From CAXBCP01 sp963974055 (lineage in GTDB: Bacteria; Pseudomonadota; Alphaproteobacteria; MPNO01; UBA830): 52,537 nucleotides of DNA. The notes under the pieces are model-generated. The model made no database searches and was not told the origin of the DNA. It saw nothing but the letters and a program-made list of their open reading frames with translations. The stretch lies in contig CAXBCP010000032.1 of assembly GCA_963974055.1 (NCBI GenBank), positions 1-52,537 of the forward strand, read 5' to 3'. Both the position numbers and the translations under genes were made by a program. This document shows positions 26,782-35,545 of the stretch, piece by piece (position 1 is the first letter of the stretch; each line of letters starts with the position of its first letter).

Positions 26782-28518
26782 TCAATGTTCGACCCCCAGT
26801 TTCAACCCGATCCTGAACGCAATCGACGTTACGATAAGCGAAATGAGAGCAATGATTACGCCGATTACGGCGGCGGACTCGAAACGGCTCGATGTTGCGA
26901 GGTCGAACATGAGCAACGAAAGGGTCCTCGTGCCCGGTGCGGCGAGGAGGACGACCGTCGAAATATCGCGCATCGTCGCCATGAAGATCAGAAGGAATAC
27001 CGCCACCAGCATTGGCGCGATGAGCGGCAGCGTAATACGTCTAAACGTGGTGCCGAAACGCGACCCGGCCATTTGCGCGGCTTCTTCCAAATCACCCGAA
27101 ACCTGACTGAGGGAACTCTTGAGTAGCTGGACCCCGATCGGGAGTTCTTTGATGATCATCGCAAGAACGAGCGGTACGATCGTGCCGTATAGCGCAGACA
27201 GTACCGGCACGTTAAGCATCAGGCTCAAAAGCGTCACGCCAAGCACCAGTCCCGGTATCGCCCACGGCAGCCATGTCAGCACGCTGATGATGTTGCGTCC
27301 CCAAATTTCGGTTCGGACGAGCACCCATGCGATCAAAGAAAAAATCGCGGTTCCGATAATTCCTGCGGATAACCCCAACACGATCGAGTTCACGGTCGCG
27401 CCGACGAAATTGGGATCTGTAAATACCTCTTTCCAGTGTTCGGTTGTCCAGGGCGAGTCGAGGAAGAAGAAGCCGAAGAGCTTGGTGAACGAGCCGAGAA
27501 CCAGAATCGCGAGCGGAAGAAATATGGATACGGCGATATAAAGCAGAATGATCGCCGAAGCGACGTAGTCCCAGCGCGACCTGACGCGAGGCTGGGTGCG
27601 TAGGCCTTTCCCCGAAAGCGTCGGGCGGCTCGGAAGACGCCGGAGATAGAGCTGATAGAAGACCGATATCGTAAAGAGCAAAACGAGGAAAAACGCGCTT
27701 AGTGCCATTGCCTGGGGAAATAGCGGCGGGTCCCAATTGATCAGGTCGTAAATCCGGGTCGCGTAAACGGATATGTTTACGGGCGTTCCCAGGATCTGCT
27801 CGATTTCGAATACTTCAAGACTGCGAATCAGGCCGGCGACAAACGCGGTCATAATCGCCGGACCGATCAGCGGAATGGTTACTCGCCGGAGGGTGATCAG
27901 CGGTCCGGCACCTGACATGCTGGCTGCTTCTTCAAGCACGGCGTCGATCTGGCGAAGGGCAGGGGCCAGTAAGATCACCATTACGGGCACCGTGCTCAGA
28001 GCCAGATGAACCCAAATGATACCGGTTATGGAGTAAATCGAGAAGACGGCCCCGTCGATGAACGGAAGCTGCTGAAGCAGATTGTTTACCAGGCCATAAT
28101 TTGAATCCAGGAGCAGTATCCATCCCATCGTCATTGGAATTGGCGGCAGGAAGAAGCCGAACCAGAGCGCGTGTTCGATGAAGCGCCGCCCCGGTATCTG
28201 AATGCGGATCAATAGCCACGCGATACCGAAGGCCATCGCGATGGCGATAGGGATCCGGATCGAAAGCAGAAATGAGTATCCGACAGATTCTAGTGTCTTG
28301 GGATTCGAAAATATATCATTCCAGCCGGTGTAGCCGAACCGGTACGGCTCGCCGATTCCGGACGTGTCGAAACTCCCTATGATTACATAAAGTACTGGCA
28401 CCAGCGTCACGAGTGAAATTACGACAAGCATGGCAACTCCGCCGCCAACATTTCGACTCGCCGTCAAACGAGGGAGAAACGAAGCCTTGGATGCCAAAGT
28501 TTGATCGAGGTGCGCCAC
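26782..28518 (-). CDS. ABC transporter permease, fused two-domain (FbpB-like), 578 aa
   Basis: Twelve predicted membrane helices in two similar halves, each with an EAA loop (LEEAASMSGAGPLITLRRV and LEEAAQMAGSRFGTTFRRI) that docks the ATPase. Fused permeases of this size belong to Fe3+-type (AfuB/FbpB) importers. The start is GTG 28518 with only a weak ribosome site, which would lower its synthesis relative to the binding protein upstream. It partners the ATPase at 24667. Iron transport is the family's best-known role, but several members import small organic acids or phosphonates, and context suggests an aromatic acid. Confidence 0.92.
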   Translation of the reverse strand: MAHLDQTLASKASFLPRLTASRNVGGGVAMLVVISLVTLVPVLYVIIGSFDTSGIGEPYRFGYTGWNDIFSNPKTLESVGYSFLLSIRIPIAIAMAFGIAWLLIRIQIPGRRFIEHALWFGFFLPPIPMTMGWILLLDSNYGLVNNLLQQLPFIDGAVFSIYSITGIIWVHLALSTVPVMVILLAPALRQIDAVLEEAASMSGAGPLITLRRVTIPLIGPAIMTAFVAGLIRSLEVFEIEQILGTPVNISVYATRIYDLINWDPPLFPQAMALSAFFLVLLFTISVFYQLYLRRLPSRPTLSGKGLRTQPRVRSRWDYVASAIILLYIAVSIFLPLAILVLGSFTKLFGFFFLDSPWTTEHWKEVFTDPNFVGATVNSIVLGLSAGIIGTAIFSLIAWVLVRTEIWGRNIISVLTWLPWAIPGLVLGVTLLSLMLNVPVLSALYGTIVPLVLAMIIKELPIGVQLLKSSLSQVSGDLEEAAQMAGSRFGTTFRRITLPLIAPMLVAVFLLIFMATMRDISTVVLLAAPGTRTLSLLMFDLATSSRFESAAVIGVIIALISLIVTSIAFRIGLKLGVEH

Positions 28519-28547
28519 TGGAGCTCGCTATGCGATTGGAACCGGCA

Positions 28548-28588
28548 GGGTGTGACCCGGTCTCCGTCGCCGGAAACGAGCCACACCC
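28548..28588 (-). promoter_or_regulatory. Intercistronic hairpin between binding protein and permease genes
   Basis: Arms GGGTGTG and CACACCC enclose an inner CCGG/CCGG pairing. Hairpins at this point commonly protect the binding-protein mRNA or cause partial termination, giving more binding protein than permease. No T tract follows, so attenuation by RNA stability is more likely than termination. Confidence 0.5.
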
Positions 28589-28595
28589 CGAATGG

Positions 28596-29708
28596 TCAGC
28601 GTCCGCCGAGCGCCTCGACGATGGATTTGCTCACCTTGGGTCTCGTTTGCGTGTACCAGTCTTCTACATACTGATCGAGATAGGTCACACCCGGCTTCGG
28701 CTTGACGTAGTCGGGTACGGTGTCGACATCTACATCGCGGCGCATGCTCGGTTCAAGCATACGTCTTGAATAGGTTTCCTGCCCGGGCTTGCTTGCATAC
28801 CAGTTCAGAAATACGGTCGCTGCCGCCGGATGAGGCGCGCCGACCGGCTGCTTGATGACGCTGAATCCGCCGAGCAGACTGCCGGGGCCGTCTTTCATCT
28901 GCCTGACCGAGAGGTTCTTGATACCTTTTTGCTTAAAAATTTCTACGTGAAGCTGGATTCCGCCCAGGGCGACCGCATAGGAGCCACGCGCGATCCATTC
29001 CACGAGCTGGCGACCATCGCGGGTATATACAACCTTTTGCCCCGCATAGAGCTCCTTCACGAAATCGATCCCGAAGGTATCCGTTAGATAGGCTGCGGCA
29101 GCTTGGCCTGGTCCGCCGAAGCGGGGGTCGTAGGCTACTATTTTTCCCTTGAATTCCGGCTTTAGCAGGTCCGCCCAATTCGTCACGGTGCCCGGCTTGA
29201 CGAGATTAGCGTTGAACAGAGGCCATGCATGAACCCAGTTCGAGCCCTGAAACATGTACTTCTCTTCCTTGTCCATCCATTTGATTTTGCCACCTCTCCA
29301 GTTCTTCGGATCCGTCACACCTGGAAGGATGAACTGCGGCTTGATCGCCTCCAGCTTCCCAATGTCCTTGAGTGACAGTTCGGTGCCTCCGCCGAGGGTC
29401 AGATCGATCGTCACGTTACCCGATTTCACTTCCCGGGTAAGGCGGGTGGCGAGTTCGCGGGGCCGTCCGCCCAGAAATTCGACGGAAATACCGGTATCGC
29501 GCTCGAAAGCCTCGCTGACGGGCTTGGATAGCGCCGGATGCCCGGCGACGACCACTTTTCCTTCTTTCCTACCGGCTTCCAGAGCTTTCCGCCAAGCTTC
29601 CCCTCCGCCAGACTGCCAGTCGCTCTGAGCAAAAGCCCCGTCGGTAACCAATAGGGCTGTGGCTACCGTCAGGCTGGCAACAATCTTTCCGAATTGAATT
29701 CGAGTCAT
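28596..29708 (-). CDS. ABC transporter substrate-binding protein (Fe3+-type fold), 370 aa
   Basis: Signal peptide (MTRIQFGKIVASLTVATALL, cleavage after GAFA) then a two-lobed class II binding protein. Family features include EGKVVVAGHPALSKPVSEAF and LKPEFKGKIVAYDPRFGGPG. The conserved tyrosines that bind iron in FbpA are not evident near the expected C-terminal position, so an organic ligand is plausible. GGAGG lies 8 bases before the ATG. It is the first gene of a minus-strand operon, divergent from the dioxygenase operon across a 203-bp control region. Confidence 0.9.
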   Translation of the reverse strand: MTRIQFGKIVASLTVATALLVTDGAFAQSDWQSGGGEAWRKALEAGRKEGKVVVAGHPALSKPVSEAFERDTGISVEFLGGRPRELATRLTREVKSGNVTIDLTLGGGTELSLKDIGKLEAIKPQFILPGVTDPKNWRGGKIKWMDKEEKYMFQGSNWVHAWPLFNANLVKPGTVTNWADLLKPEFKGKIVAYDPRFGGPGQAAAAYLTDTFGIDFVKELYAGQKVVYTRDGRQLVEWIARGSYAVALGGIQLHVEIFKQKGIKNLSVRQMKDGPGSLLGGFSVIKQPVGAPHPAAATVFLNWYASKPGQETYSRRMLEPSMRRDVDVDTVPDYVKPKPGVTYLDQYVEDWYTQTRPKVSKSIVEALGGR

Positions 29709-29781
29709 TTTCGTTTCCTCCTCTGTTTCACGCGCGAGTGTTGCGGCTTAGCCGCGTGTCGTTGGTTCTCGACCGAATTTC

Positions 29782-29810
29782 TTGACGGAGAGTGACCTCC
29801 AGTATAGCAT
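29782..29810 (+). promoter_or_regulatory. Candidate promoter of the dioxygenase operon
   Basis: TTGACG, 17-base spacer, TAGCAT in the 29709-29911 divergent gap. The repeated TATAG elements and near-palindromic GATTATCCTACAATC just downstream could be a GntR site. Both are weak calls. Confidence 0.35.
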
Positions 29811-29911
29811 TATAGTACGAGATTATCCTACAATCTATTGCTACACAAACAAAACCCGACCGCCAAATCTCCGGCTGACAGCCGGGGTCGACAAAAAGAG
29901 GAAACGGACAA

Positions 29912-31267
29912 ATGACTCAGTTCCAAAGCATCGTCCGCCCCGAAAAGGGACTGATCGGATCAGAGGTATTTTCCCAGGAGTTATACGAACTCGAACTTGA
30001 GCGTGTGTTCGGAAAAAGTTGGTTGTTCGTCGGGCATGACTCGATGATCCCGAACAAGCACGACTACGTTACCCACTACATGGGCGAAGAGCCGGTCATC
30101 GTGCTTCGAGATTCGAAAGGCGCGGTCCGTGTTTTCCTCAATAAGTGCCGGCATCGCGGCAACGCGCTATGCCTCTACGATCGCGGCAATGCCCAAAGCT
30201 TTACGTGTAGTTACCACGGTTGGACATTTACCGACGGAGACCTCACGGGCATCCCCTACTACAAAAAGGCCTATCTTGAAGAACTAGACATGAACGAGTG
30301 GGGGCTGATCGAGGCTCCTCGCATCGACACGTGCGGGGGGCTGATTTTCGCCTGCTGGGATGCGAACGTCATGCCGCTGGATGATTTCCTTAACGAAGGG
30401 AAATGGTATCTGGAAAATTTCCTTCTGCAGGAGGAAATGGGTGGTCTCGAAGTTCTGCCTGGTCCGCAGCGTTACATAATGCCAATTAACTGGAAGCTAT
30501 TGGCCGAGAATTTTGCTGGTGATGACTATCATTTCGTAAGCACGCACGCTTCCGTCGGCCAAGCGCTTTCGGCGGGCCAGGACAACAGAATTGCAGTCAC
30601 GCCCGGCGCGGTTCGCGAGAACACCCATGATTTCTCAGTCGTCACCGGCTATCGCAACGGCGTGCCGCATGGATTTCTTGAACTCAAATGCGGTCCAGGC
30701 CCTCTTGATCAGGATCTCAATCAAGCGAAATCTATGAGCAAAGAAGCGGTCGAATGGGTGACGGAGCGCCACCGGAGGTTGCAGGAACGGATGAGCGCCT
30801 TCGACAGCAATCCGCACAGTTTTCACGCCGGAAATATCTTTCCCAATCTTGCATTGATTGGCGCTGGCAGTGCGCTCTACGGAAAGGGACTGATCTGTCA
30901 TCATCCGCGCGGCCCGAACAAGACTGAGGTCTGGATGTGGTGCGCGATAGAAAAGAGCGCGCCGGAGGAAGTAAAGGAGCGTCAGCGGTTCGTGCTTCTG
31001 CAGCGCCAGGCCGCTGCGGGAATGGTCGCGCCCGATGATCACGAAAATTTCCAGCGAATCTCGGAAAACCTGCATTCTCCCGAATCCCGCAAATGGCCGC
31101 TTCATTATGGTATGGCCCTGGGACATGATGATGATGATCCCCGACCGACGGAACTTCGGAACGACAGGCAATGGCCCGGCCATTTGATCCCCCAGTATTC
31201 CGAGGTGATCCAGCGGGAGTTCTATCGATATTGGAACACGCTGATGACAGCGGACGGCCACGAGTGA
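29912..31267 (+). CDS. Rieske aromatic ring-hydroxylating dioxygenase, alpha subunit 1, 451 aa
   Basis: Catalytic subunit of a two-component oxygenase that adds O2 across an aromatic ring to give a cis-dihydrodiol. The Rieske [2Fe-2S] ligands are Cys79-x-His81 (CRHRGN) and Cys99-x2-His102 (CSYHGW). The mononuclear iron site is in ENFAGDDYHFVSTH, with His207 and His212 and the bridging Asp205. AGAGGA precedes the ATG by 9 bases. The beta subunit follows directly. It is a different branch from the two alpha subunits at 36048 and 38135. Electron-transfer partners (ferredoxin, reductase) are not in the window and must be encoded elsewhere. Confidence 0.95.
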   Translation: MTQFQSIVRPEKGLIGSEVFSQELYELELERVFGKSWLFVGHDSMIPNKHDYVTHYMGEEPVIVLRDSKGAVRVFLNKCRHRGNALCLYDRGNAQSFTCSYHGWTFTDGDLTGIPYYKKAYLEELDMNEWGLIEAPRIDTCGGLIFACWDANVMPLDDFLNEGKWYLENFLLQEEMGGLEVLPGPQRYIMPINWKLLAENFAGDDYHFVSTHASVGQALSAGQDNRIAVTPGAVRENTHDFSVVTGYRNGVPHGFLELKCGPGPLDQDLNQAKSMSKEAVEWVTERHRRLQERMSAFDSNPHSFHAGNIFPNLALIGAGSALYGKGLICHHPRGPNKTEVWMWCAIEKSAPEEVKERQRFVLLQRQAAAGMVAPDDHENFQRISENLHSPESRKWPLHYGMALGHDDDDPRPTELRNDRQWPGHLIPQYSEVIQREFYRYWNTLMTADGHE

Positions 31268-31295
31268 TCAGAGACATATGAGGGAGATGGCCGGA

Positions 31296-31805
31296 ATGAG
31301 GGACTTCTGGAAGGCGCAGGTCGAGATAGAGCGTTTTCTATCGCTCGAGGCAAGGCTGCTTGAGCAAAACCGTTTCGATGAATGGATCGATCTGTTCACC
31401 GACGACGTTCACTACGTAATGCCGGTCCGCGAATCGGTGGAACCTGCCGCTACCGGAGGGGCTGCCGCGCATTCGACCGGCTTCGCGTTGTTCGACGACG
31501 ATAAACGCTCGCTCGAATTGCGAGCAAGGCGAATAGAAACCGGCTTGGCTCATGCTGAAATACCGCTTTCCGTCACGCAGCGCCTGATCACCAATGTGCT
31601 TGTCGAGGACTCTGACGTGGCGGGCGAATACATGGTTGGATCGAATTTTCTCGTCTATCAGGAAAGACGGGGACGTCACAGTCACACGTTTATTGGCTCC
31701 CGGCGCGATCGTTTCGTGATGGTCGGGCAGAAATGGAAAATCGACTATCGAGAGATCAGCCTCGCGCAAACGGTTATGCCGGCAACGATATCGATTTTCT
31801 TTTAG
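31296..31805 (+). CDS. Aromatic dioxygenase beta subunit 1, 169 aa
   Basis: Small subunit of ring-hydroxylating dioxygenases, a cone-shaped NTF2-like fold: LEARLLEQNRFDEWIDLFTD near the start, then DVHYVMPVRE, and the C-terminal KWKIDYREISLAQT. It has a structural role and packs under the alpha trimer. ATG 31296 (AGGGAG 9 bases upstream) is favoured; ATG 31278 would add six residues. It follows the alpha gene by 28 bases. Confidence 0.92.
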   Translation: MRDFWKAQVEIERFLSLEARLLEQNRFDEWIDLFTDDVHYVMPVRESVEPAATGGAAAHSTGFALFDDDKRSLELRARRIETGLAHAEIPLSVTQRLITNVLVEDSDVAGEYMVGSNFLVYQERRGRHSHTFIGSRRDRFVMVGQKWKIDYREISLAQTVMPATISIFF

Positions 31806-31882
31806 CGGTCGGCAGTCTCCGACCTTGAGCTTGGGTGGACGTCACGCAATGCTTTCCCATAAATCAGAAAACCGGCGAGAAA

Positions 31883-33124
31883 ATGCACAAAGAGAACGAC
31901 ACCACGATTTTGAACCTTGGCTTCGTTGGCCTCGGCCAGGCGGTCAACCGCATGCTTCAGCAGTATCCCGACATCGCCAAACTGCCCTACAGAATTGCGG
32001 CGGCCGCTGAGCCACGAGAGCACGCGCGCAAAAAGTTCGAGCGCGAGTTCAATGGAGAAACCTTTGAAGACATCGAAGCTCTCTGCCAGAGCCCCAATGT
32101 TGATGTCGTTTATATAGCGACACCCCCTGAAAACCACCGCGAGCATGTCGAAATTGCCGCGCGGAACGGTAAACACATTGTCGTCGAAAAGCCAATGGCC
32201 CTGACGCTCGAGGACTGTGAGGCGATGATCGCTGCTGCGGAAACGAACGGGGTCAAATTGCTTGCGGGGCACACCCACAGCTTCGACGCGCCAATCCGAA
32301 AAATGAGAGAGATCGTTAAGAGCGGTTCAATTGGTGATCTCACCATGATTAACACTTGGAACATCAACGAATTCAATCCGCGCCCCTGGCCTACAGCGGA
32401 GTTGAAAACGACGTTCGGTCCAATTCTCAATCAGGGGCCGCACCAAGTCGATATCGTCCGCCAGATTGCTGGGGGAATGGTGAAAAGCGTTCGGGCGTCG
32501 ACGTTTTGGGACGGTCTCCGCGGATGCGAGGGCGGGTACACTTGCTTCCTAGAGTTTGAAAACGGTGTTCCAGCCACCCTTGTTTACGACGCTCGAGGCT
32601 TCTTCGACACCGCCGAGCTGTTCTGGTGGGTCGGCGAAGGCGGTACACCGCGGGACCCAGAGACTAATTTCGACATGAAACGCAATTTTCTCGAGCTTGC
32701 CTCCAAGAGCGACGAGGAGATGGAGCACATCATCGAGGCGCAGAAGGAACAGGGCCGCTACGGGGCTGAGGATGTGGATCCGTCAACGTGGGAACTCTGG
32801 GGTTACAGCGGGCCGGAAGAAATCAAGCATCAGCCGTTTTTCGGACTGACGCTCGTCAGTTGTGAAAAAGGCGCATTACGTCAATCGCCCGACGGAATCC
32901 TGATATACGGAGAGACTGAAAAGCGGGAAATTCTTCTTGATAAGGAACTCAGGGGGCGCGCGGCCGAACTGATGGATCTCTATAATGGTGTCGTCAACGG
33001 CCAGCCGTTGTTTCACGACGGTCGATGGGGAATGGCGACGCTTGAGGTTTGTCTGGCAATAATCGAGTCCGCCAAGGATGGAAAGGAAATCCGGATGTCC
33101 CGCCAGGTCGCGATGGAGGATTGA
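31883..33124 (+). CDS. Gfo/Idh/MocA oxidoreductase, phthalate-dihydrodiol-dehydrogenase-like, 413 aa
   Basis: NAD(P)-dependent dehydrogenase with an N-terminal Rossmann fold (LGFVGLGQAVNRML) and the family lysine in HIVVEKPMAL. The stretch GHTHSFDAPIRKMREIVKSG, then NTWNINEF and GPHQVDIVRQIAGG, is typical of the branch containing 4,5-dihydro-4,5-dihydroxyphthalate dehydrogenase. It would oxidise the cis-dihydrodiol from the upstream dioxygenase to a catechol-type diol. That the substrate is a phthalate-like acid is inference; no decarboxylase (pht5 type) is present. ATG 31883 starts just before the Rossmann motif; GTG 31835 is possible. Confidence 0.9.
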   Translation: MHKENDTTILNLGFVGLGQAVNRMLQQYPDIAKLPYRIAAAAEPREHARKKFEREFNGETFEDIEALCQSPNVDVVYIATPPENHREHVEIAARNGKHIVVEKPMALTLEDCEAMIAAAETNGVKLLAGHTHSFDAPIRKMREIVKSGSIGDLTMINTWNINEFNPRPWPTAELKTTFGPILNQGPHQVDIVRQIAGGMVKSVRASTFWDGLRGCEGGYTCFLEFENGVPATLVYDARGFFDTAELFWWVGEGGTPRDPETNFDMKRNFLELASKSDEEMEHIIEAQKEQGRYGAEDVDPSTWELWGYSGPEEIKHQPFFGLTLVSCEKGALRQSPDGILIYGETEKREILLDKELRGRAAELMDLYNGVVNGQPLFHDGRWGMATLEVCLAIIESAKDGKEIRMSRQVAMED

Positions 33125-33174
33125 ACCGTGGTCGAAACCGGAGATAGAACTCGCTGTCGGACAGGGGCGTTGGA

Positions 33175-34125
33175 TTGGGCACGATAATCGCTGGCATGGC
33201 GACATCTCATGCTTTTTCGTTCATGGAGCCGGAAGAATGGGACAGCTTTCGGGAACGGAATCGCGCCTCGTATAAACGTCGACGCGGTATCGAGGCGCCG
33301 GTACATACTAAGATTGCCGAAGAGACGATCGAACGAGATCGAAAACGGTTCGACAGGATTCGCGGAGCGCATCGCGCGCTGCGGGATCAACTCATCGCCG
33401 CTAAGCCCGATGCGATCATTCTGATCGGTGATGACCAGAACGAAGTCTTCGTCAATGGGACGACACCGCAAATTGCGATATACAGAGGAGGCGATTTTAC
33501 CTTGTCCCCGCGTTTTTCGAGTGGGGATACAAGATATCGGTCGTGCCCATGGCTTGCTGAATCGCTTCTCGACGGCGGAATCACGGAGGGGTTCGATATC
33601 GCCTTGCTCGACTCGTTCGAAAACGACGTTCTATCGTCCCATGCTCACGCTCAAGTTCTCGAGGCGTTAGTTCCGGAGGCGGACATTCCAGTCGTGCCTC
33701 TCTACGTTAACGCAATCCATCATCCGGCTCTCGAGCCCCAACGGTGTTACGAGCTCGGGAAGTCGATCCGACGCGTGATTTCCAGCCGTCCGCAAAGTGA
33801 GAAGGTTGCCGTCTGCGCCTCAGGCGGGCTTTCGCATTTTACGGCCGGATATCCATGGGATCGGTATCAAGGGCCGTATTTCTATGGGGCGATAAGCGAG
33901 GCATTCGATCGAGAGATTATCGATGCGATCAAGCGAGGCGACGGAGACCGCCTCGCCAAACTTTCGGCTGCAGAATTGATGGCCAATGGCGACATTGAAC
34001 TCCGCACCTGGATTGTTCTCCTGGGGATTATAGGTAATACAGCGCCGCAACTGACTGTTTACGAGCCGTTTTACCGTGCGATTATGGGGATGGCGGTCGT
34101 ATCTTGGCCCGCCATCCCCGCGTAA
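33175..34125 (+). CDS. Class III extradiol dioxygenase (LigB-type), 316 aa
   Basis: Fe(II) ring-cleavage dioxygenase of the protocatechuate 4,5-dioxygenase/LigB superfamily. The first iron histidine lies in AGMATSHAF (residue 11), the GDDQNE turn near 84 carries the second ligand region, and ASGGLSHFTAGYPWD near 222 carries the base histidine. A single 316-aa chain lacks a separate LigA-type alpha subunit in the window. TTG 33175 is the probable start: it aligns with other members beginning about eight residues before TSH and has AGGGG upstream. Acts after the dehydrogenase, opening the diol ring next to the hydroxyls; the hydrolase at 25827 would take the product. Confidence 0.9.
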   Translation: MGTIIAGMATSHAFSFMEPEEWDSFRERNRASYKRRRGIEAPVHTKIAEETIERDRKRFDRIRGAHRALRDQLIAAKPDAIILIGDDQNEVFVNGTTPQIAIYRGGDFTLSPRFSSGDTRYRSCPWLAESLLDGGITEGFDIALLDSFENDVLSSHAHAQVLEALVPEADIPVVPLYVNAIHHPALEPQRCYELGKSIRRVISSRPQSEKVAVCASGGLSHFTAGYPWDRYQGPYFYGAISEAFDREIIDAIKRGDGDRLAKLSAAELMANGDIELRTWIVLLGIIGNTAPQLTVYEPFYRAIMGMAVVSWPAIPA

Positions 34126-34155
34126 ATTCATATAACTACACGGAGTTTTTCGAAA

Positions 34156-34887
34156 ATGGCGTCACAGCCGACTAAATCCGGGGGCAGGGAGGCTGTGCAG
34201 ACGATTGCGGGGCGGACAACGGCGGTCGAAGCCACCACACAGGCAATCCGGCAGGCAATTCTTCGAGCCCGGTACGCTCCCGGCCAGCGTCTAATTGAAG
34301 CCGAACTTATGCGGGAGCATTTGGTCAGTCGAGGACCTGTCCGCGAGGCATTGCGGCGTCTCGCGTCCGAAGGTCTTATTGATATCGAGCCTTACCGGGG
34401 CGCTGTGGTTCGGCGGTTAAGCCGCAAAAGCCTTGCGGATGCATTCGAACTCAGGGAGGTACTGGAAGGGGTCGCTGCGAGAGCTGCCGCTGATCGTTTT
34501 GCGGATGCCCTCCAGAACGAGGACGAGGCGGCGATACTTTTGCGCGATTTTATAGAGGGAGAGGCAAGCGAAGACGAGGATGCCGACCAGCACCTTGTCG
34601 AAAATTCTGCGTTCCATGCAGCAATCGTAAAGCTCAGCGGAAACATGCACACGGCTGCATTACTCTCCAACACCCAAACACCGGCATTGCGCGCTCATTT
34701 CTCGATGTTACTCGATAAGCCAGCAATGCGGCGATCACTCGTAGAACACCGGGAAATTGCGATGGCTATCATGAAAGGCGACGCTGCAGGAGCGGAGCGG
34801 GCAATTAGAAAACACCTGCGTAGTACCGCGAAGCTAACCCAAAAATTACCCGACTTTCTGTTCCCAGGGGATAAGGTAACCGGATAA
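34156..34887 (+). CDS. GntR-family regulator, FCD subfamily (1), 243 aa
   Basis: Winged HTH at about residues 22-90 (LIEAELMREHLVSRGPVREA then LRRLASEGLI) followed by a helical FCD ligand-binding domain with the metal-site residues in ENSAFHAAIVKLSGN and LVEHREIAMAI. As the last gene of the dioxygenase operon it probably controls that operon and the divergent transport operon, responding to the aromatic substrate or an intermediate. Confidence 0.93.
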   Translation: MASQPTKSGGREAVQTIAGRTTAVEATTQAIRQAILRARYAPGQRLIEAELMREHLVSRGPVREALRRLASEGLIDIEPYRGAVVRRLSRKSLADAFELREVLEGVAARAAADRFADALQNEDEAAILLRDFIEGEASEDEDADQHLVENSAFHAAIVKLSGNMHTAALLSNTQTPALRAHFSMLLDKPAMRRSLVEHREIAMAIMKGDAAGAERAIRKHLRSTAKLTQKLPDFLFPGDKVTG

Positions 34888-34991
34888 CAACCTAGGTTGC
34901 TTTTCGTTCGCGCGTTAACCGATCATTGATCCAGGCGTCTCTCCATACTCCACTTTCTCTGGTTCAATCCGCCCGGCAACCACCCTTCGCG

Positions 34992-35015
34992 CAGCCGCAA
35001 GTAACGCGGAAAGCA
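34992..35015. repeat. 24-bp direct repeat, copy 1
   Basis: CAGCCGCAAGTAACGCGG followed by AAAGCA is identical at 51772-51795, with partial similarity (PP-F/Y-A/S-QPQVTRKA when translated) on the left flank. Each copy abuts mobile-element debris. Its origin is not known. Confidence 0.8.
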
Positions 35016-35020
35016 GGCCC

Positions 35021-35104
35021 CCGCAATATCCCGATGATCTGCTCTTCCGTGAACCTCGATCGCTTCATATTCCATCTCCCTTCGGGTGATGGACTCTACT
35101 TAAA
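35021..35104 (-). mobile_element. IS3-family element, left end and orfA start remnant
   Basis: On the minus strand the sequence reads MKRSRFTEEQIIGILR, the start of many IS3-family OrfA proteins, with GGGAG before the ATG and an IS-like leader (AGTCCATCACCCGAAGGGAG). The frame breaks off after 16 codons at the junction with the 24-bp repeat region. Confidence 0.75.
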
Positions 35105-35135
35105 CATGGTGGAAGATTCGGGTCTCACGTCAGCC

Positions 35136-35221
35136 TACCTGCTTGCGCGGATCGATACGGAATTTGCGGGCCGCGCCTACGCCGCATACGGCGGCATATA
35201 CATCATCTCGTCTCTCGCCTG
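35136..35221 (+). pseudogene. Fragment copy of ynfA (86 bp)
   Basis: Identical to 47163-47248 except at two positions, encoding YLLARIDTEFAGRAYAAYGG then IYIISSLA. Only the middle of the YnfA membrane protein is present. It shows that the metal-resistance region, or a relative of it, once recombined into this site. Confidence 0.92.
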
Positions 35222-35545
35222 ATGTAGCCGAGTTTGGCTTAGCTCGAACTTAACAGGATTGAGATTCGCCACCGCTCCATCGTGTTAGTGACCTGCCACC
35301 GCATTTATTAGCAGTGGTTAGGCCGTGGACTCACAAATGGACAATGCACGAGAGATTTCCGCTGATGCTCCGGGAGAAGACGTGTTTCTGCCGAGGCTAG
35401 AACTTCCGTTTCTGACCGTAAGGGGACATGCCGCAATAGAAAACGGCGGTCGGTTCCGCGCCGTCAAGTGCCTGTCTGGCTTTGTCAGACAAATCGGTTT
35501 GAGGCGAAAGGGCTCTTCGGTAGAGTTGGCTCCATCCCCGAATTT

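Larger units (their letters stand above)
34888..35545. other. 658-bp recombination scar between two catabolic operons
   Basis: No intact gene. From left to right it holds a 24-bp motif shared with 51772-51795, the left end and first codons of an IS3-type orfA, an 86-bp copy of ynfA, and about 320 bp in which nothing is recognised. It separates the first catabolic unit from the second, which are therefore likely to have been joined by recombination. Confidence 0.7.
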
